DNA of 64,000 bases from Flavobacteriales bacterium (GCA_019638115.1 JAHBUK010000003.1:434001-498000); one strand, 5' to 3'; positions 45,227-54,883 are shown, numbered from the stretch's first letter. Numbers and translations are program-made. Notes: generated by a model not told the origin, from the letters alone.

Positions 45227-45273
45227 GCCAGGGCTTTTCCTTGGTCCATCCGGATCCACCCCGCTCCCCCGGC

Positions 45274-45281
45274 TATCTTTG
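45274..45281 (+). promoter_or_regulatory. Bacteroidota -7 promoter box for the GT2/pyrC operon
   Basis: TATCTTTG fits TAnnTTTG and ends 17 bases before the GTG start at 45299. The same octamer inside CCGGCTATCTTTG occurs before tyrS and before the histidine kinase gene at 57270. Confidence 0.6.
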
Positions 45282-45298
45282 CCCGCCATCCCTGCACC

Positions 45299-46018
45299 GT
45301 GCCCGAGCGTCTGGTCATCATCCCCACGTACGATGAGAAAGAGAACATCCGCGAGGTGCTCTCCAAGGTCTTCGGGCTCACCCCCGACTTCCACGTGCTG
45401 GTGGTGGACGATAATTCACCCGATGGTACTGCGGACATGGTGGTGGCCATGCAGCAGGAATGGCCCGGCCGCCTGCACCTGCTGAAGCGCGCTGGCAAAC
45501 TCGGCCTCGGCACGGCCTACATCGCTGGCTTCCATTGGGCCTTGGAGCGCGGCTACGACTTCATCTTCGAGATGGACGCCGACCTCTCCCACAATCCGAA
45601 CGACCTCGTGCGGCTCTACGATGCCTGCGCGGCGAAGGGCGTGGGCATGAGCGTGGGTTCGCGCTACGTGAAGGGCGGCCACGTGCGCGACTGGGCCTGG
45701 CACCGCATCCTGGTGAGCTACTGCGCCTCGCTGTATGTGCGTGCCGTGCTCTGGCTCGGCGTGCGCGATACCACGGCCGGTTTCGTGTGCTACCGCCGCG
45801 ACGTGCTCGCCGCACTGCCCCTGGACCAGGTGCAGTTCATCGGCTATGCGTTCCAGATCGAAATGAAGTACCGCGTGCGCCTGCAAGGCTTCCGCATCGT
45901 GGAGGTGCCCATCACCTTCGTGGACCGCCTGAAGGGCCGCAGCAAGATGAGCATGAGCATCTTCCACGAGGCCTTCCTCGGTGTCCTTAAAATGCGTCTT
46001 CGCATCCGGAAAGCATGA
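45299..46018 (+). CDS. Family 2 glycosyltransferase, polyprenol-phosphate mannose synthase-like
   Basis: GTG at 45299 starts MPERLVIIPTYDEKENI, and the nucleotide-binding and metal motifs VVDDNSPDGT and EMDADLSHNP follow. The C-terminal block (QFIGYAFQIEMKYR, VPITFVDRLKGRSKMS) is typical of dolichol/polyprenol monophosphomannose synthases. The 239-residue protein lacks membrane spans. It transfers a sugar, probably mannose, from a nucleotide donor to a polyprenyl phosphate at the cytoplasmic membrane. Its stop overlaps the dihydroorotase start (ATGA). Confidence 0.9.
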   Translation: MPERLVIIPTYDEKENIREVLSKVFGLTPDFHVLVVDDNSPDGTADMVVAMQQEWPGRLHLLKRAGKLGLGTAYIAGFHWALERGYDFIFEMDADLSHNPNDLVRLYDACAAKGVGMSVGSRYVKGGHVRDWAWHRILVSYCASLYVRAVLWLGVRDTTAGFVCYRRDVLAALPLDQVQFIGYAFQIEMKYRVRLQGFRIVEVPITFVDRLKGRSKMSMSIFHEAFLGVLKMRLRIRKA

Positions 46019-47352
46019 ACCAGTTGGTGATCCGCAACGCGCAGGTGGTGAATGAAGGCCGCCGCTTCAACGCTGATCTGGTGGTGGCCGGTGGCCGCAT
46101 CGAACGCATCGCCACCGAAGGCATCGGCGATGTGAGCGCTGCACAGGAGGTGGATGCCGCAGGACGCCTGCTGCTGCCCGGTGCGATCGATGACCAGGTG
46201 CACTTCCGCGAGCCCGGCCTTACGCACAAGGAGGACATTGCGCATGCCACCGCTGCCGCTGCTGCGGGGGGCGTCACCAGTTTCATGGAGATGCCCAACA
46301 CGGTGCCCAACACGCTCACGCAGGCCTTGCTGGAGGAGAAGTATGCGCTCGCCGCTGCTTCGTCGCTGGTGAACTACTCCTTCTACATGGGCGTGGCGAA
46401 CAACAACCTCGATGAGGTCTTGCGCACCGATCCGCGCAGGGTCTGCGGGCTGAAGGCCTTCCTCGGTTCCAGCACCGGCAACATGCTGGTGGATGATCCC
46501 GACACGCTCTCCAAGCTCTTCGGCAAGGCGCACATGATCATGGCCATCCATGCCGAGGACGAGGCCACCATCCGCGCCAATACTGCGGCCGCCGTGGCGC
46601 GATGGGGCGAAGCGATACCGCTGGAGGAGCATCCACGCATCCGCAGTGCCGAGGCCTGCTACATCAGCAGCAGCAATGCCGTGGCGCTGGCCAAGGAGCA
46701 CGGCACGCGCCTGCATGTGTTGCACATCAGCACCGCCCGCGAACTGGAACTGTTCAGCCCCGGCCCGCTGGAAGGCAAACGCATCACGGCCGAGGCCTGT
46801 GTCCATCACCTGTGGTTCAGCGATGCCGACTACGCCGGAAAGGGCGCACTGATCAAGTGGAACCCGGCGGTGAAAACGGCCGATGACCGTGCCGCGATCC
46901 GCCAGGCCGTGATCGATGGACGCATCGATGTGGTGGCCACCGATCACGCGCCACATACCCTGGAAGAGAAAGCACAGCCTTACGCGAAGTGCCCGTCCGG
47001 AGGTCCCTTGGTGCAGCATTCCGTGGTGGCCATGCTGGAGCTGGCGCGCCAAGGCGTGTTCACCGTGGAACAGGTGGTGGAGAAGCTGTGCCATGCACCG
47101 GCCCGGATGTTCGACATCCCCGACCGTGGCTTCATCCGCGAAGGCCATTGTGCCGATCTGGTGCTGGTGGATCCCAACGCTCCATGGACCGTGAGCCGCG
47201 AGGGCCTGTTCTCCAAATGTGGCTGGTCGCCCTTCGAGGGGCAGGTGTTCCACAACCGTGTGCTGCGGACCTGGGTGAACGGGCGTTCGGTTTATGCCGA
47301 TGGTCGTGTGGATCGCAGCGTGCGCGGAGAACGCCTCCGTTTCGACCGATGA
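46015..47352 (+). CDS. pyrC: Dihydroorotase
   Basis: The 445-residue amidohydrolase has DDQVHFREPGLTHKEDI near residue 60, FMEMPNTVPNTLTQ, GLKAFLGSSTGNMLV, AIHAEDE, LHVLHISTA and VVATDHAPHT. These are the metal and substrate sites of class I dihydroorotases, which close the pyrimidine ring from carbamoyl-aspartate. The family's usual HxH reads QVH here, a form common in Bacteroidota, so it is not a defect. It is coupled by overlaps to the genes on both sides. Confidence 0.93.
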   Translation: MNQLVIRNAQVVNEGRRFNADLVVAGGRIERIATEGIGDVSAAQEVDAAGRLLLPGAIDDQVHFREPGLTHKEDIAHATAAAAAGGVTSFMEMPNTVPNTLTQALLEEKYALAAASSLVNYSFYMGVANNNLDEVLRTDPRRVCGLKAFLGSSTGNMLVDDPDTLSKLFGKAHMIMAIHAEDEATIRANTAAAVARWGEAIPLEEHPRIRSAEACYISSSNAVALAKEHGTRLHVLHISTARELELFSPGPLEGKRITAEACVHHLWFSDADYAGKGALIKWNPAVKTADDRAAIRQAVIDGRIDVVATDHAPHTLEEKAQPYAKCPSGGPLVQHSVVAMLELARQGVFTVEQVVEKLCHAPARMFDIPDRGFIREGHCADLVLVDPNAPWTVSREGLFSKCGWSPFEGQVFHNRVLRTWVNGRSVYADGRVDRSVRGERLRFDR

Positions 47353-47681
47353 AAGCGACCTGGGCGCTCGTGCTGTTGCTGGTGGCGTGCACCACCCATG
47401 ATCCGAAGCCGGAAGGGCTGCTCACACGCGAGCAGTTCACCGAGGTGCTCTTGGAGGCCCAGCTCATCGAGGCGCGCATCAACCACGAACTCATCGTGCA
47501 GCACCTCGCGCAGGTGCCCACCGGCAGCTACTACAAGGAGCTCTTCGAGGCCCAGGGAATCACCGAAGAGCAGTTCACGCGCACCTTCACCTACTACGCC
47601 GAGCGCCCCAAGGAGCTGAAGGACATCTACGACGACATCGTGGAGGAGCTGCAGCGCCGGAAGGGGCAACCCGTTCAGTAG
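47349..47681 (+). CDS. DUF4296 lipoprotein
   Basis: The 110-residue protein begins with a lipoprotein signal (LLLVAC, Cys14). Its helical domain, with FTEVLLEAQLIEARI and the ITEEQFTRTFTYYAERPKEL block, is typical of DUF4296. The function is unknown. In Bacteroidota this gene regularly follows pyrC, as here, where ATG overlaps the pyrC stop. Its 3' end overlaps the convergent epimerase gene by 7 bases. Confidence 0.88.
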   Translation: MKATWALVLLLVACTTHDPKPEGLLTREQFTEVLLEAQLIEARINHELIVQHLAQVPTGSYYKELFEAQGITEEQFTRTFTYYAERPKELKDIYDDIVEELQRRKGQPVQ

Positions 47682-48685
47682 GTCTTTCTGCCTTGCACGT
47701 AGGCCGCCACGTTGGCGACCATCTCCGGAAGATCACGGAAGTGGTGACCCAGCAGCGCGCTCACCTTGGCATTGCTCCAGGCCCGTTGGGTGCGCGCACT
47801 TTGTGCCGTGTGCCGCGTGATGAAGGGACGCATGCCGAAGAGGCCTTGCAGGGTCCCTGCACGCACGCCCAGATCCAACAACCAGTCGGGTAGCGGATGC
47901 TGTGGCGCCTTGCTTCCCAAGGCTTCCGCCAGCGCGGTGAACAAGCGTTGGTAGGATAGGTTGGTGCCCACCAGCAGGTAACGTTCGCCGCTCCCGCCCT
48001 CGCGCATCAGGCGGGCCATGCAGCTGGCCACATCGCGGGCGTCCACCACGGCATTGCTGCCGGCGGGGTAGTAGCGTGTGCCTTTGCGCAGCCGTTCCAC
48101 CAGGGTCATCGAGCTGCGGCCCACTGCACCCGGGCCCAGTACGATGCAGGGGTTCACCAGCACCGCATCGAGGCCCTCGGCCATGCCGCGGTACACCTCC
48201 AGTTCCGCTTGGTACTTGCTGCGTGCATAAGGTGAGTGCCTGGCATCGTCTTCCCAAGGGCTGCTCTCGTTGCGTTCCACGCCGGGCGCCGCGCTGCCAA
48301 TGGCCGCCGTTGAGCTCACGTGGCACAAGCGTTCCACCCCGGCAAGCAGGGCCGCGTTCACCACGTTGGCGGTGCCCCGCACGTTCTGCCGGTATAAGGC
48401 ACGGTCGTCGCGCGGATCGAAGGAGACCAGCGCAGCCGCGTGGTAGACGTGTTGCACGCCCTGCATGGCATCTTCCAGCGCGGGCACGTCGTGCAGGTCG
48501 CCGGTCACCCATTCGATCCGTTGCAACAGCGCGTCGGCATCCGGGCGGTAGAAGCGGAAGGTGCGTTCCACCTGGGCACGGTCGCTGTTCGGCCGGTAGA
48601 GCGCGCGCACCTTGGCACCGGCCGCTGTGCGTTCCAGCAGCAGGTGGCTGCCCACGATGCCCGTACCTCCGGTGATCAGTTCCAT
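47675..48685 (-). CDS. NAD-dependent epimerase/dehydratase (extended SDR)
   Basis: The N-terminal GGTGIVGSHLL is the Rossmann dinucleotide loop. HAAALVSFDPRD, CHVSSTAAIG and the catalytic pair in SPYARSKYQAE (YxxxK) place this 336-residue protein in the extended SDR family, close to dihydroflavonol-4-reductase-like and 3-beta-hydroxysteroid-dehydrogenase-like members. The substrate cannot be told. It is convergent with the pyrC operon and not obviously linked to its neighbours. Confidence 0.88.
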   Translation of the reverse strand: MELITGGTGIVGSHLLLERTAAGAKVRALYRPNSDRAQVERTFRFYRPDADALLQRIEWVTGDLHDVPALEDAMQGVQHVYHAAALVSFDPRDDRALYRQNVRGTANVVNAALLAGVERLCHVSSTAAIGSAAPGVERNESSPWEDDARHSPYARSKYQAELEVYRGMAEGLDAVLVNPCIVLGPGAVGRSSMTLVERLRKGTRYYPAGSNAVVDARDVASCMARLMREGGSGERYLLVGTNLSYQRLFTALAEALGSKAPQHPLPDWLLDLGVRAGTLQGLFGMRPFITRHTAQSARTQRAWSNAKVSALLGHHFRDLPEMVANVAAYVQGRKTY

Positions 48686-48778
48686 GCTTGGTCCAATGCG
48701 CCTGATGCCGCAGGTGCGAAAGGCCGCAAGTTAGCTGTGCCTGCTTGGATCGCCAGTGCTATCGCAATGCCCCAGCCC

Positions 48779-50263
48779 TCAGTGCTCCACCACCAATTTG
48801 CCGGAATACACCCGTGCCCCATCACCCAGCACCTCCAGCAGGTAAAGCCCCTCGGCCAGGCTTTCCACCGCAAGCACCACCTGCCCCTGCTGGCCGCTGA
48901 TGTTCCGGCGCAACACCACGCGGCCCATGGCATCCTTCAACACCAGCTCCACGTTGCGTGCTTGCAGGGTGGGGAACTCCACCACCACTTGGCTGCTGGC
49001 GGGGTTGGGGTACACGCGCACGGCATCCTGCCCAGTACCTGTTGCCTCCACCCCCGTACTGAAGTCCGGCCCATACAGCCGCGTTACAAAACGTTGCAGG
49101 GGGTCGTTGGTGATGCCATCGGAGTAGCCGTGGTAGGCGCCCCAGATGTACATCATGTTGTCGGGCATGAAGTAAGCGCCCTCTATGCTGGCGTAGGTGG
49201 TGCTGGAGTTCTGGCTTTGGTACACATAGATCCCACAACCTTGGTCCTCCAACTGGGGTACCACCTGGCCGGTGCTGTCCAAGATGCAGAGTCCGTTGTG
49301 GGGGATGCCATCCACCGCTTGGAACCGTCCAGTAACAAGGATCTTCCTCTCCGACAATGGGTAGATCCCGAATGCTATGGCGCCTTGCCCGGAGAGCACG
49401 CCCTTGTCGAAGAACACATCGTTGTTGAACGAGGGGTCCAAGCTCCCGTCCGGTAGCAGGCGTACCAAGGTCCGATTGACTGAGGAGCCATTGAAGCGCA
49501 TCAATCCTCCCACATAACAGCGACCGTCTGCCAGTGGCAGGTAGGACCATGCCTGCCCCCATTCCACCCCGGCAAAGAAGCTCGTGTCCAAGGTGCCATC
49601 AGCATGCACCCGGAACACATGGCTGATGGGCTGGCCTTCGTACATGGACATGGGGCCAGTACAGATGAATTTGCCGTCCGGGAGTTCGAGGATGTCGTAG
49701 ATCACCCCGTTGCCTTTGCGCGGCGCGCGGGTGCTGTCCATGCGGCCGGTGTTGGTGAACCAGATCAGGTTGTAGATCCCATTCCAACCGCTGTCGGGGT
49801 GGTTCACCGTATGGGCCCCGCTGATCAGCAGACTGCCATCGGAGTACACGTGGTAGTCGCCACCTTGGAGCGAGCCAAAGTAGGGACCGCTGTTCATGCT
49901 GCTCCATGTCGGGTCAAGCTGACCATTAAGCAGTATCCTGCTCACGATCTGGCTTCTTCCCACATACACTTTGTTCTCCCAGGCTGTGAGCTTTCCTTGG
50001 CCGACTTGATCCACAGGGAATGTGGGATCTCGACTTCCGTCCGGGTTCAAGCGCGCAAGTAGCTGTGGAGCTGGGAGCCCGGGAAAAACCATCCAGCCTG
50101 AGCTGAGAACTTTGCCATCTTCCAGCGGAAGAATGGAAGACACATACCAATCATTGAACTGGGCACGGAACGTGGGGTCCAATGCAAATGGTTGCTGTCC
50201 CTGAGCAGCCAGGGAGAAGGTGGCGAGCGCCACCTTCCCCATTATGGCCCAACGAGATATCAT
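48779..50263 (-). CDS. T9SS-secreted beta-propeller protein, tandem copy 1
   Basis: The 494-residue protein has a signal peptide (about 1-22), delta-60-repeat-like blades (LNPDGSRDPTFPVDQV, HADGTLDTSFFAGVEWGQ, LLPDGSLDPSFNND) and a type A T9SS sorting domain (VYPNPASSQVVVEF...SGKLVVEH). The first 420 or so residues are highly similar to the copy at 50260-51750, while the sorting domain is quite different. Its start overlaps the stop of that copy by 4 bases (ATGA). It is probably a secreted or surface protein of unknown role. Confidence 0.85.
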   Translation of the reverse strand: MISRWAIMGKVALATFSLAAQGQQPFALDPTFRAQFNDWYVSSILPLEDGKVLSSGWMVFPGLPAPQLLARLNPDGSRDPTFPVDQVGQGKLTAWENKVYVGRSQIVSRILLNGQLDPTWSSMNSGPYFGSLQGGDYHVYSDGSLLISGAHTVNHPDSGWNGIYNLIWFTNTGRMDSTRAPRKGNGVIYDILELPDGKFICTGPMSMYEGQPISHVFRVHADGTLDTSFFAGVEWGQAWSYLPLADGRCYVGGLMRFNGSSVNRTLVRLLPDGSLDPSFNNDVFFDKGVLSGQGAIAFGIYPLSERKILVTGRFQAVDGIPHNGLCILDSTGQVVPQLEDQGCGIYVYQSQNSSTTYASIEGAYFMPDNMMYIWGAYHGYSDGITNDPLQRFVTRLYGPDFSTGVEATGTGQDAVRVYPNPASSQVVVEFPTLQARNVELVLKDAMGRVVLRRNISGQQGQVVLAVESLAEGLYLLEVLGDGARVYSGKLVVEH

Positions 50264-51750
50264 TGCTGCACGATCACTCGTTCAACCGCCAATTGGTCAC
50301 CAGCGGTGCCCAACAAGGTTGCGGTATAGGTTCCCGGTGTAACTGCCCGGCAATCCCATACCACTTGGCCTTCGTTGCCGCTGGTGGTGATCCGTGCTAC
50401 GGGTCTGCCCAACAGATCGCGCAACTCGATCGCTGCTGGGGAGGGACCATCAGATATCTGCCAACTGATCGCCACCCAAGCTTGCGCGGGGTTGGGTGCC
50501 AATCGCATTGCTCCCCGCTGCGGGGCTACCTCCTGCATATGCGTGCTGAAGTCCGGCCCGTACAGCCGCGTTACAAAACGTTGCAAGGGGTCGTTGGTGG
50601 TGCCGTCGTTGTAGCCATGGTAGGCCCCCCAGATGTACATCATGTTGTCGGGCATGAAGCGTACGCCATCGATGGTGCCGTAGGTGGTGCTGGAGTTCTG
50701 GGTTTGGTACACATAACTGCCGCAGCCCTGGCCTTGCAGCTGTGGCACCAACTGGCCGGTGCTATCGATCATGCAGATGCCGTTGTGGGGAATGCCATCC
50801 ACTGTTTGGAAACTCCCTGTCACCAACAGATATCCATTGGATAGGAAGTTGATCGTGCTGACGATGCCGTCCAGGCCGGAGAGGATGCCTTGATCGAAGT
50901 GCAACTCGTTATTGAACGTGGGGTCCAGGCTGCCATCGGGCATGAAGCGTACCAAGCGTTTGTTGAAACCTGAATCCGGGGTGCGGAAGAGCCCGCCCAC
51001 GTAACAGCGGCCATCAGGCAACGGCAGGTAGGCGAAAGCCTGCCCCCAGAACACGCCCGTGTAGAAACTCGTGTCCAAGGTGCCATCGGCATGCACGCGG
51101 AAGATGTAGCTGGTGGGCTGGCCCTCGAACTCGGTCATGGGGCCGGTACACATGAACTTGCCATCGGGCAGTTCCTGTATGCGGTAGATCACCCCGTTGC
51201 CTTTGCGCGGCGCGCGGGTGCTGTCCAGCCGGCCGGTGTTGGTGAACCAGATCAGGTTGTGCAGCCCGCTCCAGCCGCTGTCCGGAAGGTTCACGCTGTG
51301 CGCCCCGCTCACCAACAGGCTGCCATCGGGGAACACATGGTAATCGCCGCCTTGGAGGGAGAGGAAGTAGGGACTACTGTTCATGCTGCTCCATGTCGGG
51401 TCAAGCTGACCATTGAGCAGTATCCTGCTCACGATCTGGCTTCTTCCCACATACACTTTGTTCTCCCAGGCTGTGAGCTTGCCTTGGCCGACTTGATCCA
51501 CAGGGAATGTGGGATCTCGACTTCCGTCCGGGTTCAAGCGCGCAAGTAGCTGTGGAGCCTGGAGCCCGGGAAAAACCATCCAGCCTGAACTGAGAACTTT
51601 GCCATCTTCCAGCGGAAGAATGGAAGATACATACCAGTCATTGAACTGGGCACGGAACGTGGGGTCCAATGCAAATGGTTGCTGTCCCTGAGCAGCCAGG
51701 GAGAAGGTGGCGAGCGCCACCTTCCCCATTATGGCCCAACGAGCTATCAT
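50260..51750 (-). CDS. T9SS-secreted beta-propeller protein, tandem copy 2 (chimeric)
   Basis: The body (about residues 1-410) is a near copy of the gene at 48779-50263: the same N-terminus apart from one residue, the same delta-60-like blades and the same DPLQRFVTRLYGPDFST end. The last 80 or so residues instead match the sorting domain of the fragment at 51747-52435 (PNPAQAWVAISWQ, IELRDLLGRPVARITTSGN). The start overlaps that fragment's original stop as ATGA, repeating the junction at 50260-50263. This is the product expected from tandem duplication of a unit of 1487 bases. Confidence 0.88.
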   Translation of the reverse strand: MIARWAIMGKVALATFSLAAQGQQPFALDPTFRAQFNDWYVSSILPLEDGKVLSSGWMVFPGLQAPQLLARLNPDGSRDPTFPVDQVGQGKLTAWENKVYVGRSQIVSRILLNGQLDPTWSSMNSSPYFLSLQGGDYHVFPDGSLLVSGAHSVNLPDSGWSGLHNLIWFTNTGRLDSTRAPRKGNGVIYRIQELPDGKFMCTGPMTEFEGQPTSYIFRVHADGTLDTSFYTGVFWGQAFAYLPLPDGRCYVGGLFRTPDSGFNKRLVRFMPDGSLDPTFNNELHFDQGILSGLDGIVSTINFLSNGYLLVTGSFQTVDGIPHNGICMIDSTGQLVPQLQGQGCGSYVYQTQNSSTTYGTIDGVRFMPDNMMYIWGAYHGYNDGTTNDPLQRFVTRLYGPDFSTHMQEVAPQRGAMRLAPNPAQAWVAISWQISDGPSPAAIELRDLLGRPVARITTSGNEGQVVWDCRAVTPGTYTATLLGTAGDQLAVERVIVQQ

Positions 51751-52435
51751 TGTTGCACGATCACTCGTTCAACCGCCAATTGGTCACCAGCGGTGCCCAA
51801 CAAGGTTGCGGTGTAGGTTCCCGGTGTAGCCCTTTGCGCGGCAATCCCCATACCACTTGGCCTGCGTTGCCGCTGGTGGTGATCCGTGCTACGGGTCTGC
51901 CCAACAGATCGCGCAACTCGATCGCCTGTGGTGCTTCCCCTTCCAATGCCTGCCAACTGATCGCCACCCAAGCTTGCGCGGGGTTGGGCTTCAGGGAAAG
52001 CGTGGACAGCGGTGCGGCCGGTGCCTTTCTACGCGGGGTATAGGGCAGGCTCTTCGGCCCGCTCTCACCACCGGTATGTACCGGGCGGCAGCGCTGGTAG
52101 TGGAAACAGAGTGTATTGGCGATCCACACGGCGGGTCGGTCCTGCTGGCCGCCGATCAAGGCCTCCAACCAATCCACCTCCGTGTTGTCCAGTTCGGCCA
52201 GTGTGCGGTTGCTGTTGTGCAGGGCCTCGCGGAAGGCGATCCACTGCAGCATGCGCTGTTGTTCGGCCACATCGGGTCCGCGCAATTCGTGCTCCACGGG
52301 CAATGCGGCGATGAGCGCCGCAGCTGCCGTGTAAGCATGGCGGTCCAGCAGCAGGTTGGCGGCGATCATGGAAGGGTTGTTCGTTCTTGAACCGTTCGAA
52401 TGTACCACTGCACTGCCTCTGACCCCAAATAGCAA
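51747..52435 (-). pseudogene. Truncated, frameshifted T9SS protein fragment
   Basis: The minus strand encodes the C-terminal part of a T9SS protein: a helical stretch (LLLDRHAYTAAAALIAALP, AELDNTEVDWLEALIG, IANTLCFHYQRC) and a type A sorting domain. Compared with the intact copy at about 50264-50440, there is a net 5-base insertion near 51833-51855. It throws the last 25 codons (PGTYTATLLGTAGDQLAVERV) out of frame; they remain readable in another frame up to 51747. Only a TTG is available as a start at 52435, and the usual large N-terminal part is missing, so this is a decayed remnant. Confidence 0.75.
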
Positions 52436-52498
52436 GGCGAAGGCCTGGTTGCACCAGGATGAAGTATGCTGCTGTTCATGCCCACTTCAACACCCGGC

Positions 52499-52506
52499 TA
52501 TCTTTG
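52499..52506 (+). promoter_or_regulatory. Bacteroidota -7 promoter box for tyrS
   Basis: TATCTTTG fits TAnnTTTG and ends 23 bases before the tyrS ATG. Confidence 0.6.
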
Positions 52507-52529
52507 GCCGCTTCGAGCGGTAAAGACAC

Positions 52530-53810
52530 ATGAGCAACGGATTCATCGATGAGCTGCGCTGGCGCGGCATGCTGCAGGACAGCACCCCCGGCGTGGAGGA
52601 ACATTTGGCCCAAGGACCGCAGCGCGGTTACATCGGTTTCGACCCCACGGCCGATTCGCTGCACGTGGGCAACCTGGTGCAGATCATGTTCCTCACGCAC
52701 TTCCAGCGCTCCGGCCACCGCGCTGTGGCCTTGGTGGGTGGCGCAACCGGTATGGTGGGCGATCCCAGCGGCAAGAAGAGCGAGCGCAACCTGCTCGATG
52801 AGGATGCCCTGCGCCACAACGAAGCCTGCATCAAGGCGCAGCTCCAGCGCTTCCTCGATTTCGATCACCCCACCAATCCCGCGCAGCTCGTCAACAACTA
52901 CGACTGGTTCAAGGACATGGGTTTCCTGCATTTCATCCGCGAGGTGGGCAAGCACATCACCGTGAACTACATGATGGCCAAGGACAGCGTGAAGACGCGC
53001 CTGGAGACGGGCATCAGCTTCACCGAGTTCAGCTACCAACTGGTGCAGGGCTACGACTACGTACACCTGAACAAGAGCCTGGGTTGCACCCTGCAAATGG
53101 GCGGCAGCGATCAGTGGGGCAACATCACCACGGGTACCGAACTGATCCGTCGCATGGGTGGTGGCGAGGCTTACGCGGTGACCACCCCGCTGCTCACCAA
53201 GGCCGATGGCAGCAAGTTCGGCAAGAGCGAAGGCGGCAACATCTGGCTGGATGCCAAGCGCACCTCACCCTACAAGTTCTACCAGTTCTGGCTCAACAGC
53301 AGCGATGCCGACGCGCCACGCTTCATCCGCATCTTCAGCACCCGTGGCCAAGAGGAGCTTGAAGCGCTGATCGCCGAACATGCTGCTGCCCCGCACAAGC
53401 GAACCCTGCAGAAGGAGTTGGCGGCCGAGATCACCCAGCGTGTACACGGTGCCGACGAACTGCAAGCTGCTTTGCAGGCCTCGGAGATCCTCTTTGGCAA
53501 CGCCACGGCCGAAGCTTTGGCGGCCCTCACCGAGCAACAGTGGCTTGACGTGTTCGAGGGTGTGCCCCAGGCCGAGGTGTCACGCGAAGCGTTAGCGGTC
53601 GGCATCCCCATCGTGGACCTGCTGAGCGAGGTGGGCGGCTTCCTACCCAGCAAGGGTGAGGCACGCCGCGCACTGAAGGAGAACAGCATTGCCGTGAACA
53701 AGGAGAAAGTGGGCGAGGAGCGTGTGGTGAATGCCGATGACCTGATGGGTGGAAGGTTCATCCTGCTGCAGCGCGGGAAGAAGAACTACTTTTTGGTGAA
53801 GGTGGGGTAG
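52530..53810 (+). CDS. tyrS: Tyrosine--tRNA ligase
   Basis: The class I synthetase signatures are H45-V-G-N (HIGH) and K229-F-G-K-S (KMSKS). The tyrosine/tRNA site blocks [13 protein letters not shown] and [11 protein letters not shown] are also present. A C-terminal S4 RNA-binding domain (about 355-420) contains [19 protein letters not shown]. At 426 residues it has the usual length. It is monocistronic, with its own promoter upstream and a hairpin directly behind the stop. Confidence 0.96.
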   Translation: MSNGFIDELRWRGMLQDSTPGVEEHLAQGPQRGYIGFDPTADSLHVGNLVQIMFLTHFQRSGHRAVALVGGATGMVGDPSGKKSERNLLDEDALRHNEACIKAQLQRFLDFDHPTNPAQLVNNYDWFKDMGFLHFIREVGKHITVNYMMAKDSVKTRLETGISFTEFSYQLVQGYDYVHLNKSLGCTLQMGGSDQWGNITTGTELIRRMGGGEAYAVTTPLLTKADGSKFGKSEGGNIWLDAKRTSPYKFYQFWLNSSDADAPRFIRIFSTRGQEELEALIAEHAAAPHKRTLQKELAAEITQRVHGADELQAALQASEILFGNATAEALAALTEQQWLDVFEGVPQAEVSREALAVGIPIVDLLSEVGGFLPSKGEARRALKENSIAVNKEKVGEERVVNADDLMGGRFILLQRGKKNYFLVKVG

Positions 53811-53811
53811 T

Positions 53812-53851
53812 GTCGCACAGGCATCCGGCACGGGCGGGATGCCCGTGCGAC
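53812..53851. terminator. 15-bp hairpin between convergent tyrS and the LuxE-like gene
   Basis: Bases 53812-53826 pair with 53837-53851 with one mismatch around a 10-base loop. It starts 2 bases after the tyrS stop and ends 2 bases before the stop codon of the opposite gene. The placement suits a shared terminator, although there is no strong T-run. It might also be a copy of a dispersed palindromic element. Confidence 0.6.
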
Positions 53852-53852
53852 C

Positions 53853-54860
53853 TTATTCCACCATCAAATTACACCCCCGCACCTGGCTGTGGTCGAACCT
53901 GCCCAGCACCTCGAAGCTGCCATCGGCATGCATGCGACCAAGGTCCTGCGTGCTGATGAAGGGGCAGCTGGCGATGTTGGCAAGATCGATCACATCGATG
54001 CCTCCGGTGCGTCCTGCGGGTAGCACCGTGAAGGGGTCGTTCACATCGCGGATACGGACTTGCATCCAGGGTGGACAGCGGTAGATGCCATTGCCGGTGC
54101 TCCAGGCTTGGGAGAGCAGTTCGGTCATGCCGTACTCGCTGTGGATGGCCGGCACTTGGAAAGCGCTCTTCAGGATGCGATGCAGTTCCTCGCGCACCAG
54201 TTCCGGCCTGCGTCCCTTCATGCCGCCGGTCTCCATGATGGTGGTGTGCCGCAAGGGCATGGGGTGCTGTTCGGCCAGGTCCAGCAGGGCGAAGGTGACG
54301 CCCAGCAAGAGCGTCTTTTTTCCTTCCTCCTCAGAGTGGCGCAATACGTCGGCCAGCTCGTCGTAGCGGTAGAGGTAGGTGCCGCTCAGGGGGTCTTCGC
54401 TATCGATGATCAGTTGCTGGGCCATGTATACCAGCGAACTGCCCTCGCGCTCCATATAGGCGGGAAGCAGGGCAAGGATGCGCCATTCGGTGGGCATGCC
54501 ATACGTTGCCTTGAATGAGCTTGTGAACGAGCGCTCGTAAACCTGCGGAAAGGGTACGTGGTGTTTGCTGGTGACGGTTCCGGTGGTTCCGCTGCTGGTG
54601 AAATGGCTGGAGGGGTTCAACCCTTCCAACAACACCCGGTGGTTCCGGAACAGCGTGATGGGCAGGAAGGGGATGTCGGCTACTTCCTGTACCGTTCCCG
54701 CTTCACGCCCAAGCCCGGCAAGGAAAGCGCGATAAACCGGGTTGTACCGGGCGTGCAGGTGGAATAATTCCAGGGCCAGTGCGTTGAAGGCAGCAGGACC
54801 GTCCACGGCAAAGGGCCGATCCAGCAGGTGCTGGACGGCTGCAGGTTCGATCGGGGACAT
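53853..54860 (-). CDS. LuxE/PaaK-like acyl-protein synthetase (annotated acyl transferase)
   Basis: The ATG at 54860 gives 335 residues. The adenylate-forming motif HFTSSGTTGTVTSKH (about residues 105-120), METGGMKGRRPELVREE and SEYGMTELLSQAW place it in the LuxE acyl-protein-synthetase branch, which activates a carboxylate with ATP. In Flavobacteriales this is a stand-alone conserved gene, often called acyl transferase, of unproven role. There is no lux context. It is divergent from the lipoprotein gene at 54889. Confidence 0.85.
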   Translation of the reverse strand: MSPIEPAAVQHLLDRPFAVDGPAAFNALALELFHLHARYNPVYRAFLAGLGREAGTVQEVADIPFLPITLFRNHRVLLEGLNPSSHFTSSGTTGTVTSKHHVPFPQVYERSFTSSFKATYGMPTEWRILALLPAYMEREGSSLVYMAQQLIIDSEDPLSGTYLYRYDELADVLRHSEEEGKKTLLLGVTFALLDLAEQHPMPLRHTTIMETGGMKGRRPELVREELHRILKSAFQVPAIHSEYGMTELLSQAWSTGNGIYRCPPWMQVRIRDVNDPFTVLPAGRTGGIDVIDLANIASCPFISTQDLGRMHADGSFEVLGRFDHSQVRGCNLMVE

Positions 54861-54875
54861 GGTCGCTGTGCTGCC

Positions 54876-54883
54876 TACCTTTG
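54876..54883 (+). promoter_or_regulatory. Bacteroidota -7 promoter box next to the start codon
   Basis: TACCTTTG ends 5 bases before the ATG at 54889. As for the gene at 2371, a transcript from this box would start at or next to the ATG. Confidence 0.6.

Noticed and set aside
46015..47352. Missing first histidine of the dihydroorotase HxH motif (reads QVH)
   Set aside because: I considered an inactive enzyme, but DDQVHFREPG is the usual form in Bacteroidota dihydroorotases, so it is not a defect.
53853..54860. Bioluminescence (lux) function for the LuxE-like gene
   Set aside because: There are no luxA, luxB, luxC or luxD neighbours, and stand-alone LuxE-like ligases are common in Bacteroidota.
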